Shown in pieces: positions 1-5,963 of a stretch of DNA of 10,748 bases. The position numbers were made by a program, and so were the translations under genes. The notes below the pieces were generated by a model. That model did not search any database. It was not told where the DNA came from and saw only the letters and a program-made list of their open reading frames with translations. This stretch comes from an uncultured bacterium. Lineage in GTDB: Bacteria > Bacillota > Clostridia > TANB77 > CAG-508. Each line of letters opens with the position of its first letter. The first letter of the stretch is position 1. The DNA lies in NCBI GenBank assembly GCA_905215845.1, contig CAJMRU010000018.1, forward strand, positions 1 to 10,748, written 5' to 3'.

Positions 1-44
1 TTAATTATCTCAGATTATTTTAGGATTTTGTAGAGAACACTGAT

Positions 45-233
45 TTACCGTTTACTTTCTGCCTGCAGGTTGGAAATAATCTGATCCTTCTTTTCATCGG
101 ATGCATGATGTTCTTCGATCGTTTTTCGAAGATCTTTGATCATCTCCGTCTGCACACGGATCGTCTGATTTAGTTGTGAGATCGTTCCCATAAAAGTGGT
201 AAACAGTAATTCGTGCTTTTGAGCAGGCAACAT
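45..233 (-). pseudogene. Probable IS66-type transposase N-terminal remnant (62 codons)
   Basis: The short reading frame encodes a hydrophilic, helix-forming protein. After an MLPAQKHELLFTTFMGTI start it runs into a heptad-like stretch rich in Q, E, K and I (about residues 20-60), ending in QAESKR and a stop. This resembles the coiled-coil N-terminus that precedes the zinc-binding and DDE catalytic parts of IS66-family transposases, in which the next segment would normally be a KLFGTSSEK-like motif. Here that segment is missing and the sequence beyond the stop does not continue it, so the gene is broken. No ribosome binding site precedes the ATG; the stop of the membrane-protein gene lies only 14 bases upstream, so the 5' end of the element is probably lost too. 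The family call rests on remembered resemblance only. A free-standing small coiled-coil protein is the alternative. Confidence 0.5.
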
Positions 234-247
234 GAAATTAAGTTTCT

Positions 248-1795
248 TTAAAAATAATGTTTAAATTCTTCAACACACAACTTTATTTGTTCAGAATACT
301 CTTCTATACCCTTCTGAATTTCGTGAATAAATACATTTATTTGTTCATTTTGTGGTGCATTAGATTCCTTTTTCAAATAATAACTATTAAATTGTTCCTC
401 ATTATATTGTTTAATTTCTGTTTCATCTATTCCAATGTTGGAAATGACTTCAGAAACTGATCTATGTAGTTGTTTTATTACATAGAACTCCCTTGAAGTA
501 AATAAATTTTCAAAAGAAACAATATCTTTATCACATTCTATTTTTAACTCATAAACATTTGTTATGTATTTTGCAAAAAGCTCTTTAGGCTTATCAATAG
601 GTGGAAACTCTTGAAGCCTATCATATTGCCTTTTGATAAGATACAGCAAACTATGTAAAGCATACTTTTTTACCTGCGATATTTCTTCGTTTTTCTTTTT
701 TCTAAATCCACAAGAATAGATAAAAAAACAGAAAGAAAAAACGACACCTGTAGAACAAATATAGGTAATTATCTCTTTTATCCGTGGAATATTCAAAGTG
801 AAATTAAATGTGATAATATCTTTTAAAGAAACTTGTGAATTGCATATTATAATTCCAAATATAGAAATTAGAAAACCTATAATGCACCCTATAATATAAT
901 AATTTGCTCTTTTCATGTAATTATCTCCAATTCGCATTGATAATCTATTTTCGAGTTTTTTCAAATTTTCTTTCATATCATTGTCAGTTAAACTTATTAT
1001 AGTCGTATACTGTAGATTGTTTCGTATAGCTGTAATTTTAGACAAGTAAACCCCAGAAAACTTTATAATACTCCATTTCATTTTAATAATCTCGTCTTTT
1101 TCCCCTTTAACTCTTATAAATACTTGTTCGTAAGTATTGTATAATGCCAATCCATAGATTACGGGAAGATTAAGTAAGAGTAGTAATAATGGTAGCAAGA
1201 ATTCTTGCAATGTACTTAAATTAAAAAAGGCCATAGGATTATCATATAAATGCTTACCTGTATTGATAATACAAAAAAGACCAATAATAACAAACATCCA
1301 ATCAAAAAATTGTTTAACTTTCAAATATTTCTGCTCTCGCACAGCTAATACGTATAAAAGGCAAATAAACACAATTATTGGAACAATGATGATTTCTATA
1401 ACCAAACTTAAAGTCCAAAAATTTATGACAAATTCAATAATTGCAGCTATCGCTAAATTATCTTTTATCAGTTCTATAAAGAAATGATTATCTTTAGCTT
1501 TTTGAATGGTCTTAATAAATAAAGGTAGTTCGACAAATATAACCCAAAAAATTGTATCTTTCAGTAATGCTATAGACCAAAATCCTATATCATACAATAA
1601 ACATATTACTAATCCTAAATAAAATAAAAATACGATATAAAAAATAACAAATTTGCGACAAAATAGTATTGGAATGACAGATTTCAAAAACTGTTTTACA
1701 GGTTTTGTAAAGATAGATATTATAGCAACAAATGCAACCCATATACCAATGGCAATCTCTCTATTATTAAATATATTTTGTAGTTCACTTATCAC
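248..1795 (-). CDS. Multi-pass membrane protein with cytoplasmic C-terminal domain, function unknown
   Basis: The 515-residue product is not a family I can name. Hydrophobic segments at about residues 14-30, 42-75, 80-96, 112-150, 165-185 and 195-220 make an N-terminal membrane domain. A soluble stretch of about 70 residues follows, with a basic, helical region around KGEKDEIIKMKW. Two further membrane segments lie at about 300-322 and 345-367. The last 145 residues start with a basic CGFRKKKNEE stretch and are charged and helical, so probably cytoplasmic. I see no enzyme motif and no signal peptide. The start is GTG, chosen because GAGGAGA (1804-1810) lies 8 bases upstream; that site is embedded in a repeat shared with the gene at 3714-4238. 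It lies 91 bases downstream of the HNH-like gene on the same strand, and the pair could form an accessory, perhaps phage-defence, module. That role is inferred from context only. Confidence 0.85.
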   Translation of the reverse strand: MISELQNIFNNREIAIGIWVAFVAIISIFTKPVKQFLKSVIPILFCRKFVIFYIVFLFYLGLVICLLYDIGFWSIALLKDTIFWVIFVELPLFIKTIQKAKDNHFFIELIKDNLAIAAIIEFVINFWTLSLVIEIIIVPIIVFICLLYVLAVREQKYLKVKQFFDWMFVIIGLFCIINTGKHLYDNPMAFFNLSTLQEFLLPLLLLLLNLPVIYGLALYNTYEQVFIRVKGEKDEIIKMKWSIIKFSGVYLSKITAIRNNLQYTTIISLTDNDMKENLKKLENRLSMRIGDNYMKRANYYIIGCIIGFLISIFGIIICNSQVSLKDIITFNFTLNIPRIKEIITYICSTGVVFSFCFFIYSCGFRKKKNEEISQVKKYALHSLLYLIKRQYDRLQEFPPIDKPKELFAKYITNVYELKIECDKDIVSFENLFTSREFYVIKQLHRSVSEVISNIGIDETEIKQYNEEQFNSYYLKKESNAPQNEQINVFIHEIQKGIEEYSEQIKLCVEEFKHYF

Positions 1796-1803
1796 CTACA
1801 ATC

Positions 1804-1846
1804 TCTCCTCTTAAGAAATTATTAATATCTGCGGGTACTTAAGTCA
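1804..1846 (-). repeat. CTTAAG junction repeat, copy A, including the RBS of the membrane-protein gene
   Basis: On the plus strand the block reads GAAATTATTAATATCTGCGG followed by GTACTTAAGTC. It matches the copy at 4259-4291 over about 38 bases, including the flanking CTCCTC/CCTCCC that forms the ribosome binding site of each downstream gene. Bases GAAATTATTAAT are identical in both copies. It also aligns with the blocks at 2971-3000 and 5924-5954. Confidence 0.7.
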
Positions 1847-1886
1847 TTCACGTTCTGTTTATTGGTCTAAATTATCAGATTTTCCC

Positions 1887-2951
1887 TTAAGTTCCTGCGA
1901 GCACAGACCATTCTGGAGACAAAAAATTAGGAATTTCATTTTTATTAACTGGTTTATAATCAATTCCCCATAAATTATTCACTCCCAACATGCCCAAATT
2001 AGGCTTATCGTCAATTTCTTGGGCTAACTTCTGTAAATTTTCATTTGTATTGATCTCATTTTCAATTTTCTTGGATATATAATAATTCTCTGTATATTTA
2101 AACACTAAATAATTAATATATTTTAACATCTCGTTTTCTGAAATAGAGTTTATCTGATGTCTCAATTTTCTATATAACCTATCACGCTTATGATAAAAAG
2201 CTATTATGACACTTGATTCTTCGACTGGTAGAATTGCCAAATGTAAATACTGCATCCTTACATTGGCATCCATATTATAAATATTGTTAATTTCATTTCC
2301 TTCCATGTCTTTATCAACTGCAATTGCACTCTGCATAGCTATTGGTACAACATATGGAAGAACTTTCCACACTAATATTTGATAGCAACCAACTTCTTTA
2401 TTATCAACAATATTTTTATGAAACTTCACCTCTGATCTAAACTCAGAAAAGTCCATTTCTTTGATATTTATCCCATCATCAAAATTTTCGAATGCATTCA
2501 TATCTTGTTGTATAATATTCCACAATTCTATTTCATCACTTCTTTTACTCATCTGAAGTAAAAAATTTTTCACAGCTATTTCACCTAACATTTTATCAGT
2601 TGGAACTTTAAGAATATTACTAGGATTTTCGTAGTCTTGAAAAAAAGAACCATCACAGTCGTTGCATATATACCTGAATGTTCCAGATTTCTTAATTCCG
2701 TTTTCAATATTAATAATATCTTTATCAAATCCTAATGCTGCAGATGCATGTAAAACAACTCCATTATCCGCAATTGGTCTTAGTGACATTTGTGGAACAG
2801 AATGTGAGTTACAAAAACTTGTTTTTTCTTTACCACATAATTCACAGACTTTTGGTTTTGCATTTTTTCTTGCACTTGAAATTAACTTGTTTATTCTTTT
2901 TCTAACCTCTAATTTATCAGTTTCTTTCGAAACATTCATAATTTTTACCAT
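1887..2951 (-). CDS. HNH-like zinc-motif protein, putative nuclease
   Basis: The product is 354 residues from the chosen ATG. It has a treble-clef-like arrangement: CELC (residues 36-39), then SHSVP (His50), then CNDCD (96-99) followed by FFQDYEN. A C-x2-C, an H-x2-P and a second C-x2-C in this order recall the zinc-supported HNH endonuclease fold, with His50 as candidate catalytic base. The final His or Asn of a classical HNH is not obvious, so nuclease activity is inferred. The remaining 250 or so residues are charged, helical and unrecognised; there is no membrane segment. The open frame reaches a GTG at 2993, but that codon lies inside the CTTAAG repeat and has no good ribosome binding site. 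The ATG at 2951 has GAGG (2961-2964) 9 bases upstream and is preferred. The stop codon itself lies in a second CTTAAGTT at 1886-1893, so the gene is bracketed by the motif. It sits next to a multi-pass membrane protein gene, suggesting a two-gene accessory system. Confidence 0.82.
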   Translation of the reverse strand: MVKIMNVSKETDKLEVRKRINKLISSARKNAKPKVCELCGKEKTSFCNSHSVPQMSLRPIADNGVVLHASAALGFDKDIINIENGIKKSGTFRYICNDCDGSFFQDYENPSNILKVPTDKMLGEIAVKNFLLQMSKRSDEIELWNIIQQDMNAFENFDDGINIKEMDFSEFRSEVKFHKNIVDNKEVGCYQILVWKVLPYVVPIAMQSAIAVDKDMEGNEINNIYNMDANVRMQYLHLAILPVEESSVIIAFYHKRDRLYRKLRHQINSISENEMLKYINYLVFKYTENYYISKKIENEINTNENLQKLAQEIDDKPNLGMLGVNNLWGIDYKPVNKNEIPNFLSPEWSVLAGT

Positions 2952-2960
2952 TCTTTTGTT

Positions 2961-2964
2961 CCTC
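2961..2964 (-). promoter_or_regulatory. Ribosome binding site deciding the start of the HNH-like gene
   Basis: GAGG on the minus strand lies 9 bases before the ATG at 2951. The earlier in-frame starts (GTG 2993, ATG 2978, ATG 2966) have no comparable site. Confidence 0.5.
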
Positions 2965-2970
2965 ATTGCA

Positions 2971-3000
2971 GATTTCATAAAATCTTCGGGCACTTAAGTT
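2971..3000 (-). repeat. CTTAAG junction repeat, copy B, at the IS110 breakpoint
   Basis: On the plus strand this reads GATTTCATAAAATCTTCGGG then CACTTAAGTT. The core GCACTTAAGTT (2990-3000) is identical at 3677-3687 and 5944-5954. The IS110 reading frame loses homology right at this block (its conserved KELDDN is followed by ELKCPKIL), so the repeat marks the exact edge where foreign sequence joins the insertion element. Confidence 0.7.
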
Positions 3001-3001
3001 C

Positions 3002-3350
3002 ATTATCATCCAGCTCTTTTGACTTTCTCACATGATGTGGATTCACATGAACTGGTTTCATTCCGTTGTCCTGCATGTACGCTCCAAGATTGAACCAATA
3101 ATGTCCTGTTAGCTCAATTCCAGGAATCACAACATCTTTTCCATGTTTCTCTTCCACTTCCTCCATCCATGCTTTAACTGTCGCAAATCCAGCTTCATTA
3201 TTACTAAATTCCAATAGCTTTTTTGAATACTTCATACTTACGCCAGTCGAATGCTCTTGCATAGTGTGTTTCACTTCCTACATCAATTCCAACAATCAAT
3301 GTTTTTTCTGTAATAGATTCAATTTTTGCGTTCTGTGTGTTATACTTCAT
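3002..3350 (-). pseudogene. IS110-family transposase, frameshifted and 3'-truncated
   Basis: The frame opens at the ATG at 3350 behind GAGAGG with 8 bases spacing. It begins MKYNTQNAKI and contains LIVGIDVGSETHYARAFDWR, the first Asp-bearing strand of the DEDD RuvC-like domain that IS110 recombinases use. After codon 40 one extra base near 3228 shifts the frame, giving a stop at 3204-3206. The correct frame continues as YSKKLLEFSNNEAGF, VVIPGIELTGHYWFNLGAY (second acidic residue) and HVNPHHVRKSKELDDN, where homology ends at about 3002. Only the first 115 or so of roughly 400 residues remain. The C-terminal half of the catalytic core and the C-terminal transposase domain are absent, so the protein cannot be active. 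Its upstream non-coding end is retained. It lies between two accessory genes and appears to have been cut by the event that brought in the HNH-like gene. Confidence 0.88.
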
Positions 3351-3453
3351 TTCAGATACCTCTCTGTTCAATAAGATTACTAACCCGCAAAGTCAGTAAT
3401 CTTATTTTACACTGAGGTATTTTTTCTCAACCATCTTTCTTGGAATTCCCTAT
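3351..3453 (-). ncRNA. Structured IS110 leader, possible bridge-RNA segment
   Basis: This is the expected transcript between the promoter at 3460-3488 and the transposase ATG. It folds as nested stems: an outer 7-base-pair stem (3356-3362 with 3414-3420), a symmetrical 7+7-base internal loop, a perfect 12-base-pair stem (3370-3381 with 3395-3406) and a 13-base terminal loop. IS110-group elements are known to encode a bridge RNA in the non-coding end 5' of the transposase, with internal loops that recognise target and donor DNA. The layout fits, but only one such loop is clear and no boundary dinucleotide has been matched. The outer stem also includes part of the transposase ribosome binding site (GAGAGG), so a translation-control hairpin is a good alternative. 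Confidence 0.4.
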
Positions 3454-3459
3454 ATTTGA

Positions 3460-3488
3460 ATTATACAGGAAGCTCCTTGATAGTACAA
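3460..3488 (-). promoter_or_regulatory. Sigma-70-type promoter of the IS110 remnant
   Basis: On the minus strand TTGTAC (3483-3488) and a perfect TATAAT (3460-3465) are separated by exactly 17 bases. The predicted start is near 3453, about 100 bases before the transposase ATG. It would now transcribe the leader, the broken transposase and probably the HNH-like and membrane-protein genes beyond. The -35 box is weak (3 of 6) and overlaps the palindrome at 3487-3510. Confidence 0.55.
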
Positions 3489-3510
3489 AAAGTTAAGTAC
3501 TTAACTTTTT
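3487..3510. repeat. Perfect 24-base palindrome
   Basis: AAAAAGTTAAGT is followed directly by ACTTAACTTTTT. It overlaps the -35 element of the IS110 promoter by two bases. It could be an operator, or a bidirectional terminator: a 10-base-pair stem with a GTAC loop and a T-run on each strand. The stem is almost all A-T, so terminator strength would be low. Confidence 0.6.
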
Positions 3511-3559
3511 TGACTTTTTATACTTTGTATAGGATAATGATAGCAAACAAAGTTTAATC

Positions 3560-3589
3560 TAAAAAGGTACGCTATGGTGTGTTTACCTT
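3560..3589 (-). terminator. Weak candidate terminator downstream of the Cys-His-Asp gene
   Basis: On the minus strand AAGGTA (3584-3589) pairs with TACCTT (3564-3569) across a 14-base loop and is followed by a short T-run. The stem is short, so this is only a suggestion. It would separate the Cys-His-Asp gene from the IS110 promoter. Confidence 0.25.
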
Positions 3590-3654
3590 ATTTTGTTGAG
3601 CAATTTAGCCGCAAATGAATTTGTCAGTTTTTTCCTAATTTTCCAATTCCTTAA

Positions 3655-3690
3655 GCAAACTAAGCACTAATGTGCTGCACTTAAGTTTGC
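3655..3690. repeat. Hairpin containing a CTTAAG junction repeat
   Basis: GCAAACT (3655-3661) pairs with AGTTTGC (3684-3690), and inside it AGCAC (3663-3667) pairs with GTGCT (3672-3676) around a TAAT loop. The unpaired right side carries most of the core GCACTTAAGTT (3677-3687). This copy lies 27 bases beyond the stop of the Cys-His-Asp gene. The stretch from 3511 to 3654 holds no gene that I can support. Confidence 0.55.
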
Positions 3691-3713
3691 AGACACCTAG
3701 ATGCTACACCTAT

Positions 3714-4238
3714 TTAATAAATTATTTTATTTGGGATCTTGTTTGATAAAACATAGCACTCTTTAAACTTTCCGATTACAGCTTCAGCAAATACCAAAGC
3801 TTCATTGTGATAATTACTAGCATTCTTCCACTCTTCAATGTCTTCACTTTCAATAGCTCTTATTGTATATTCGTCATTTACAAATTCACTTGCCACAAGC
3901 ATAAATTCATCAAAACTTGAAGTTATTCCTCTTGCATCTACATAAAAACATTGATTATTTTTGTAAATCTGACAAAATGCATGAAAGCTTCTTTTGTTAT
4001 TTCCTTCAATTATATATGCACTGTATCCCAAGACTTTGTTTAAACTCAGTGCAAAATGATGGCAAGAACCTCTCAACAATTCATGTGCTGAATCATATGG
4101 AAATTCAGGATCATCTGGATATTCAAAAAAATCGCCGTAACTTATACGTCTCAATGAATCAGAAAAATTATTATCATTATAAAAGCCTTTATGCCATCCA
4201 TAACTTTCTACTGATATCATATCATCTCTGCTCAACAT
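3714..4238 (-). CDS. Small Cys-His-Asp (papain/transglutaminase-like) protein
   Basis: The product is 174 residues from the preferred ATG. The core is GSCHHFALSL (Cys59), about 24 residues later SFHAFC (His86), and YVDARG (Asp101), followed by FDEF. A Cys at a helix start, then His and Asp on following strands, is the catalytic arrangement of transglutaminase-like and papain-fold peptidases or amidases. The upstream SYGDFF and LLRGSCHHFA context fits a compact single-domain enzyme. There is no signal peptide or membrane segment, so it is probably cytoplasmic. An in-frame ATG at 4247 leaves only 2 bases after GGGAGG, while the ATG at 4238 leaves 11, so the shorter form is preferred. It follows the 129-residue gene at 4352-4741 on the same strand after a 113-base gap that holds a CTTAAG-type repeat. 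An effector, toxin-like or peptide-processing role is possible; I cannot name the family and the activity is inferred. Confidence 0.8.
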   Translation of the reverse strand: MLSRDDMISVESYGWHKGFYNDNNFSDSLRRISYGDFFEYPDDPEFPYDSAHELLRGSCHHFALSLNKVLGYSAYIIEGNNKRSFHAFCQIYKNNQCFYVDARGITSSFDEFMLVASEFVNDEYTIRAIESEDIEEWKNASNYHNEALVFAEAVIGKFKECYVLSNKIPNKIIY

Positions 4239-4249
4239 GCTAATCATAT

Positions 4250-4255
4250 CCTCCC
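4250..4255 (-). promoter_or_regulatory. Ribosome binding site deciding the start of the Cys-His-Asp gene
   Basis: GGGAGG on the minus strand lies 2 bases from the ATG at 4247 and 11 from the ATG at 4238, favouring the latter. The site is the edge of the repeat shared with the membrane-protein gene. Confidence 0.55.
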
Positions 4256-4258
4256 TAT

Positions 4259-4291
4259 AAGAAATTATTAATGTCTACGAATACTTACGCT
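4259..4291 (-). repeat. CTTAAG junction repeat, copy C (diverged core)
   Basis: On the plus strand it reads GAAATTATTAATGTCTACGA then ATACTTACGCT. It is the closest partner of copy A at 1804-1846, but its core is ACTTACG instead of ACTTAAG. As in copy A, it stands directly before the ribosome binding site of the downstream gene. Confidence 0.65.
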
Positions 4292-4351
4292 CTTACTATC
4301 AAAACTTACATCTATTATTCATTTTCATCTTATAAAATCACTAATTTCTTA

Positions 4352-4741
4352 TCATTCTTCATTTAATTTACATATTTTCTCAAATTTTTTTATTATATCC
4401 TCTAATGCCTCTTTCCCATCTTTGTAATCTAATTCCATAGTTGATGTTCCAACGTTTTTAGTATTCTTTTCAAATGATAATAACTCATCCAAGCTTATTT
4501 TCCAATAAAATCTTGTCTGTTCTATAAAATTATCAATCTTGTCTTTTGAATCTTTTTCTACTTTTCCGTATATGTATCCACAAGTTGTCAAAACTGCTGC
4601 TAATGGGTTTCGTCTGATAAAATCACTCGATGCAACTGAGCCTATTCCTACTCTATCCATCATGCCATATTGAAATACTTTTCGCATCATATGCTCAATC
4701 TCTATCGCATATCCCTGAGCTAATATTACATTGTCTGTCAT
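4352..4741 (-). CDS. Hypothetical protein, 129 residues
   Basis: I do not recognise this protein. It is soluble, with no signal peptide or membrane segment. The N-terminal 50 residues (MTDNVILAQG... DRVGIGSVASSDFIRRN) look mixed alpha/beta. The rest is helical and charged (KDKIDNFIEQTRFYWKISLDELLSFEK and the lysine/glutamate-rich end EALEDIIKKFEKICKLNEE). The ATG is well supported by GGGAGG 9 bases upstream. The gene lies immediately upstream of the Cys-His-Asp protein gene on the same strand, so it could be a partner, inhibitor or immunity protein for it. Only position suggests this. No promoter could be assigned with confidence in the AT-rich 150 bases upstream. Confidence 0.75.
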   Translation of the reverse strand: MTDNVILAQGYAIEIEHMMRKVFQYGMMDRVGIGSVASSDFIRRNPLAAVLTTCGYIYGKVEKDSKDKIDNFIEQTRFYWKISLDELLSFEKNTKNVGTSTMELDYKDGKEALEDIIKKFEKICKLNEE

Positions 4742-4894
4742 AAAAATTAACCTCCCTCATCGTTTCATATTATTTTTGATTTAATAATAACATATTTTTT
4801 ATATCTACTCCACAGGTAATATATTCCAGCAAAACACAAACAGCCAACACAACTCAATTCTTCCAAATCAAATTGCATTGGCCACATTCCGACT

Positions 4895-5812
4895 CTACTC
4901 CCAAAGCTTCGCCGCATAAACCCCATCTCGTATCAATCCCGCAAAAGCTCCCTGTACTGTCTCTTTATCTTCCTTATATGTAACTCCAAACCAACGATCC
5001 TGTGTCTCCAACACCTTCACGTTTGCTCTTTCTTCTTTCAATAGCTTGTCCACGATATTCGGTAACAGATATTCGCTCTTTAAATCCCCTTCTTCCACAT
5101 TCGCAAGGAAATCTTTGAAATCCTCTGCTAAGAAATCCAAAAATTCTGGATATCCTGCCCACATGTTCATGGATACTTTATCTTCTGGACTGATCCATTT
5201 CTGTACTTCTTCGCTGTCACATTTGATCTGTCCATCTTCTCCCATTTCGATTCCTGTTGTCTCATGTACCTGACTTAATAAACCATTTTCATCGACAACA
5301 CTGACTCCTCTGGTTACTGTTCCATTATCACTTAATGTGTTCTTTAAAATGAATCCGCCCATTCCCATGGTAAATTCTCTTCCAAGGTCTTCTCTGGATA
5401 CTAAGAAATCATGCAGTTTCACAAATGCTTCTTTTCCATAATAATCATCTGCATTGATGATCACAAATGGTTCTTTCACTACATCCTTGCAGCATAAGAC
5501 TGCTTGTCCTGTTCCCCATGGTTTTGTTCTTCCTTCTGGTACTTCAAAACCTTCTGGCAGATCATCAAGTTCCTGAAATACATATTCAACATCGATCTGT
5601 TCTTTGATCCTGTTTCCGATGATCTCCTCGAACTCCTTGAAAATGTCTTTGCGGATAATAAAGACTACTTTATTGAATCCTGCTTCTTTTGCATCATGAA
5701 TGGAATAATCCATGATGATCTCTCCATTTGGTCCCATCTGAGCTAACTGTTTGATTCCTTCTCCAAATCTAGAACCAATTCCAGCTGCCATGATAATTAA
5801 TGTTGTATTCAT
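4895..5812 (-). CDS. Sugar-1-phosphate-type nucleotidyltransferase
   Basis: The 305-residue protein has the Rossmann-like GT-A fold of the NTP_transferase family, which joins a sugar or alcohol phosphate to a nucleotide and releases pyrophosphate. The signature MAAGIGSRFG (residues 8-17) is the nucleotide-binding loop; GIKQLAQMGPNGEIIMDY supplies the next conserved segment; PWGTGQAVL and NADDYYG contain the base-contacting and metal-binding positions. The C-terminal third (NMWAGYPEFLDFLAEDF, RWFGVTYKEDK) is typical of the long gut-Firmicute members that often sit near phosphotransferase or choline/sugar-phosphate genes. The exact substrate cannot be read. GGGGAGAG lies 7 bases before the ATG. 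The gene is noticeably richer in GC (about 40% in sampled lines) than the genes on both sides, so it may be older resident sequence at the edge of an acquired polysaccharide locus. A decayed relative of its C-terminal part lies at 10339-10392. Confidence 0.9.
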   Translation of the reverse strand: MNTTLIIMAAGIGSRFGEGIKQLAQMGPNGEIIMDYSIHDAKEAGFNKVVFIIRKDIFKEFEEIIGNRIKEQIDVEYVFQELDDLPEGFEVPEGRTKPWGTGQAVLCCKDVVKEPFVIINADDYYGKEAFVKLHDFLVSREDLGREFTMGMGGFILKNTLSDNGTVTRGVSVVDENGLLSQVHETTGIEMGEDGQIKCDSEEVQKWISPEDKVSMNMWAGYPEFLDFLAEDFKDFLANVEEGDLKSEYLLPNIVDKLLKEERANVKVLETQDRWFGVTYKEDKETVQGAFAGLIRDGVYAAKLWE

Positions 5813-5923
5813 TCGTATTCTCTCCCCTTCATAATATAGAAGTTCTCTTTTTACAAAAAAGGAAACTTAATTTTTCAAATTTTTTCGTATTTTTCATTCA
5901 ATACAATAATTTACTTTATAGAC

Positions 5924-5954
5924 TGATTTCTTAATGTCCCAGGGCACTTAAGTT
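5924..5954 (-). repeat. CTTAAG junction repeat, copy E
   Basis: On the plus strand it reads GATTTCTTAATGTCCCAGGG then CACTTAAGTT. It contains the exact 11-base core GCACTTAAGTT (5944-5954) and aligns with the copies at 1816, 2971 and 4259. It lies 9 bases beyond the stop of the fused oxidoreductase-acyltransferase gene and about 110 bases before the nucleotidyltransferase start, so it again marks a junction between modules. Confidence 0.7.
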
Positions 5955-5963
5955 TACACATAA

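Noticed and set aside
2952..2993. GTG start at 2993 for the HNH-like gene
   Set aside because: It lies inside the junction repeat, lacks a ribosome binding site, and a better-placed ATG follows at 2951.
2662..2997. Plus-strand open frame of 111 codons opposite the HNH-like gene
   Set aside because: It lies antisense to a gene with clear zinc motifs and a good start; it has no ribosome binding site or recognisable domain.
2975..3274. Intact 99-residue protein starting at 3274
   Set aside because: It is the shifted continuation of the IS110 transposase that begins at 3350; its first residues and last eight are out-of-family read-through.
1834..5954. Integron cassette array with attC sites
   Set aside because: The repeats are in one orientation between genes, but they lack the paired GTTRRRY/RYYYAAC boxes and long imperfect hairpins of attC, and no integrase is present.
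1816..5954. CRISPR array
   Set aside because: Copies are hundreds to thousands of bases apart with genes between them and are not regularly spaced.
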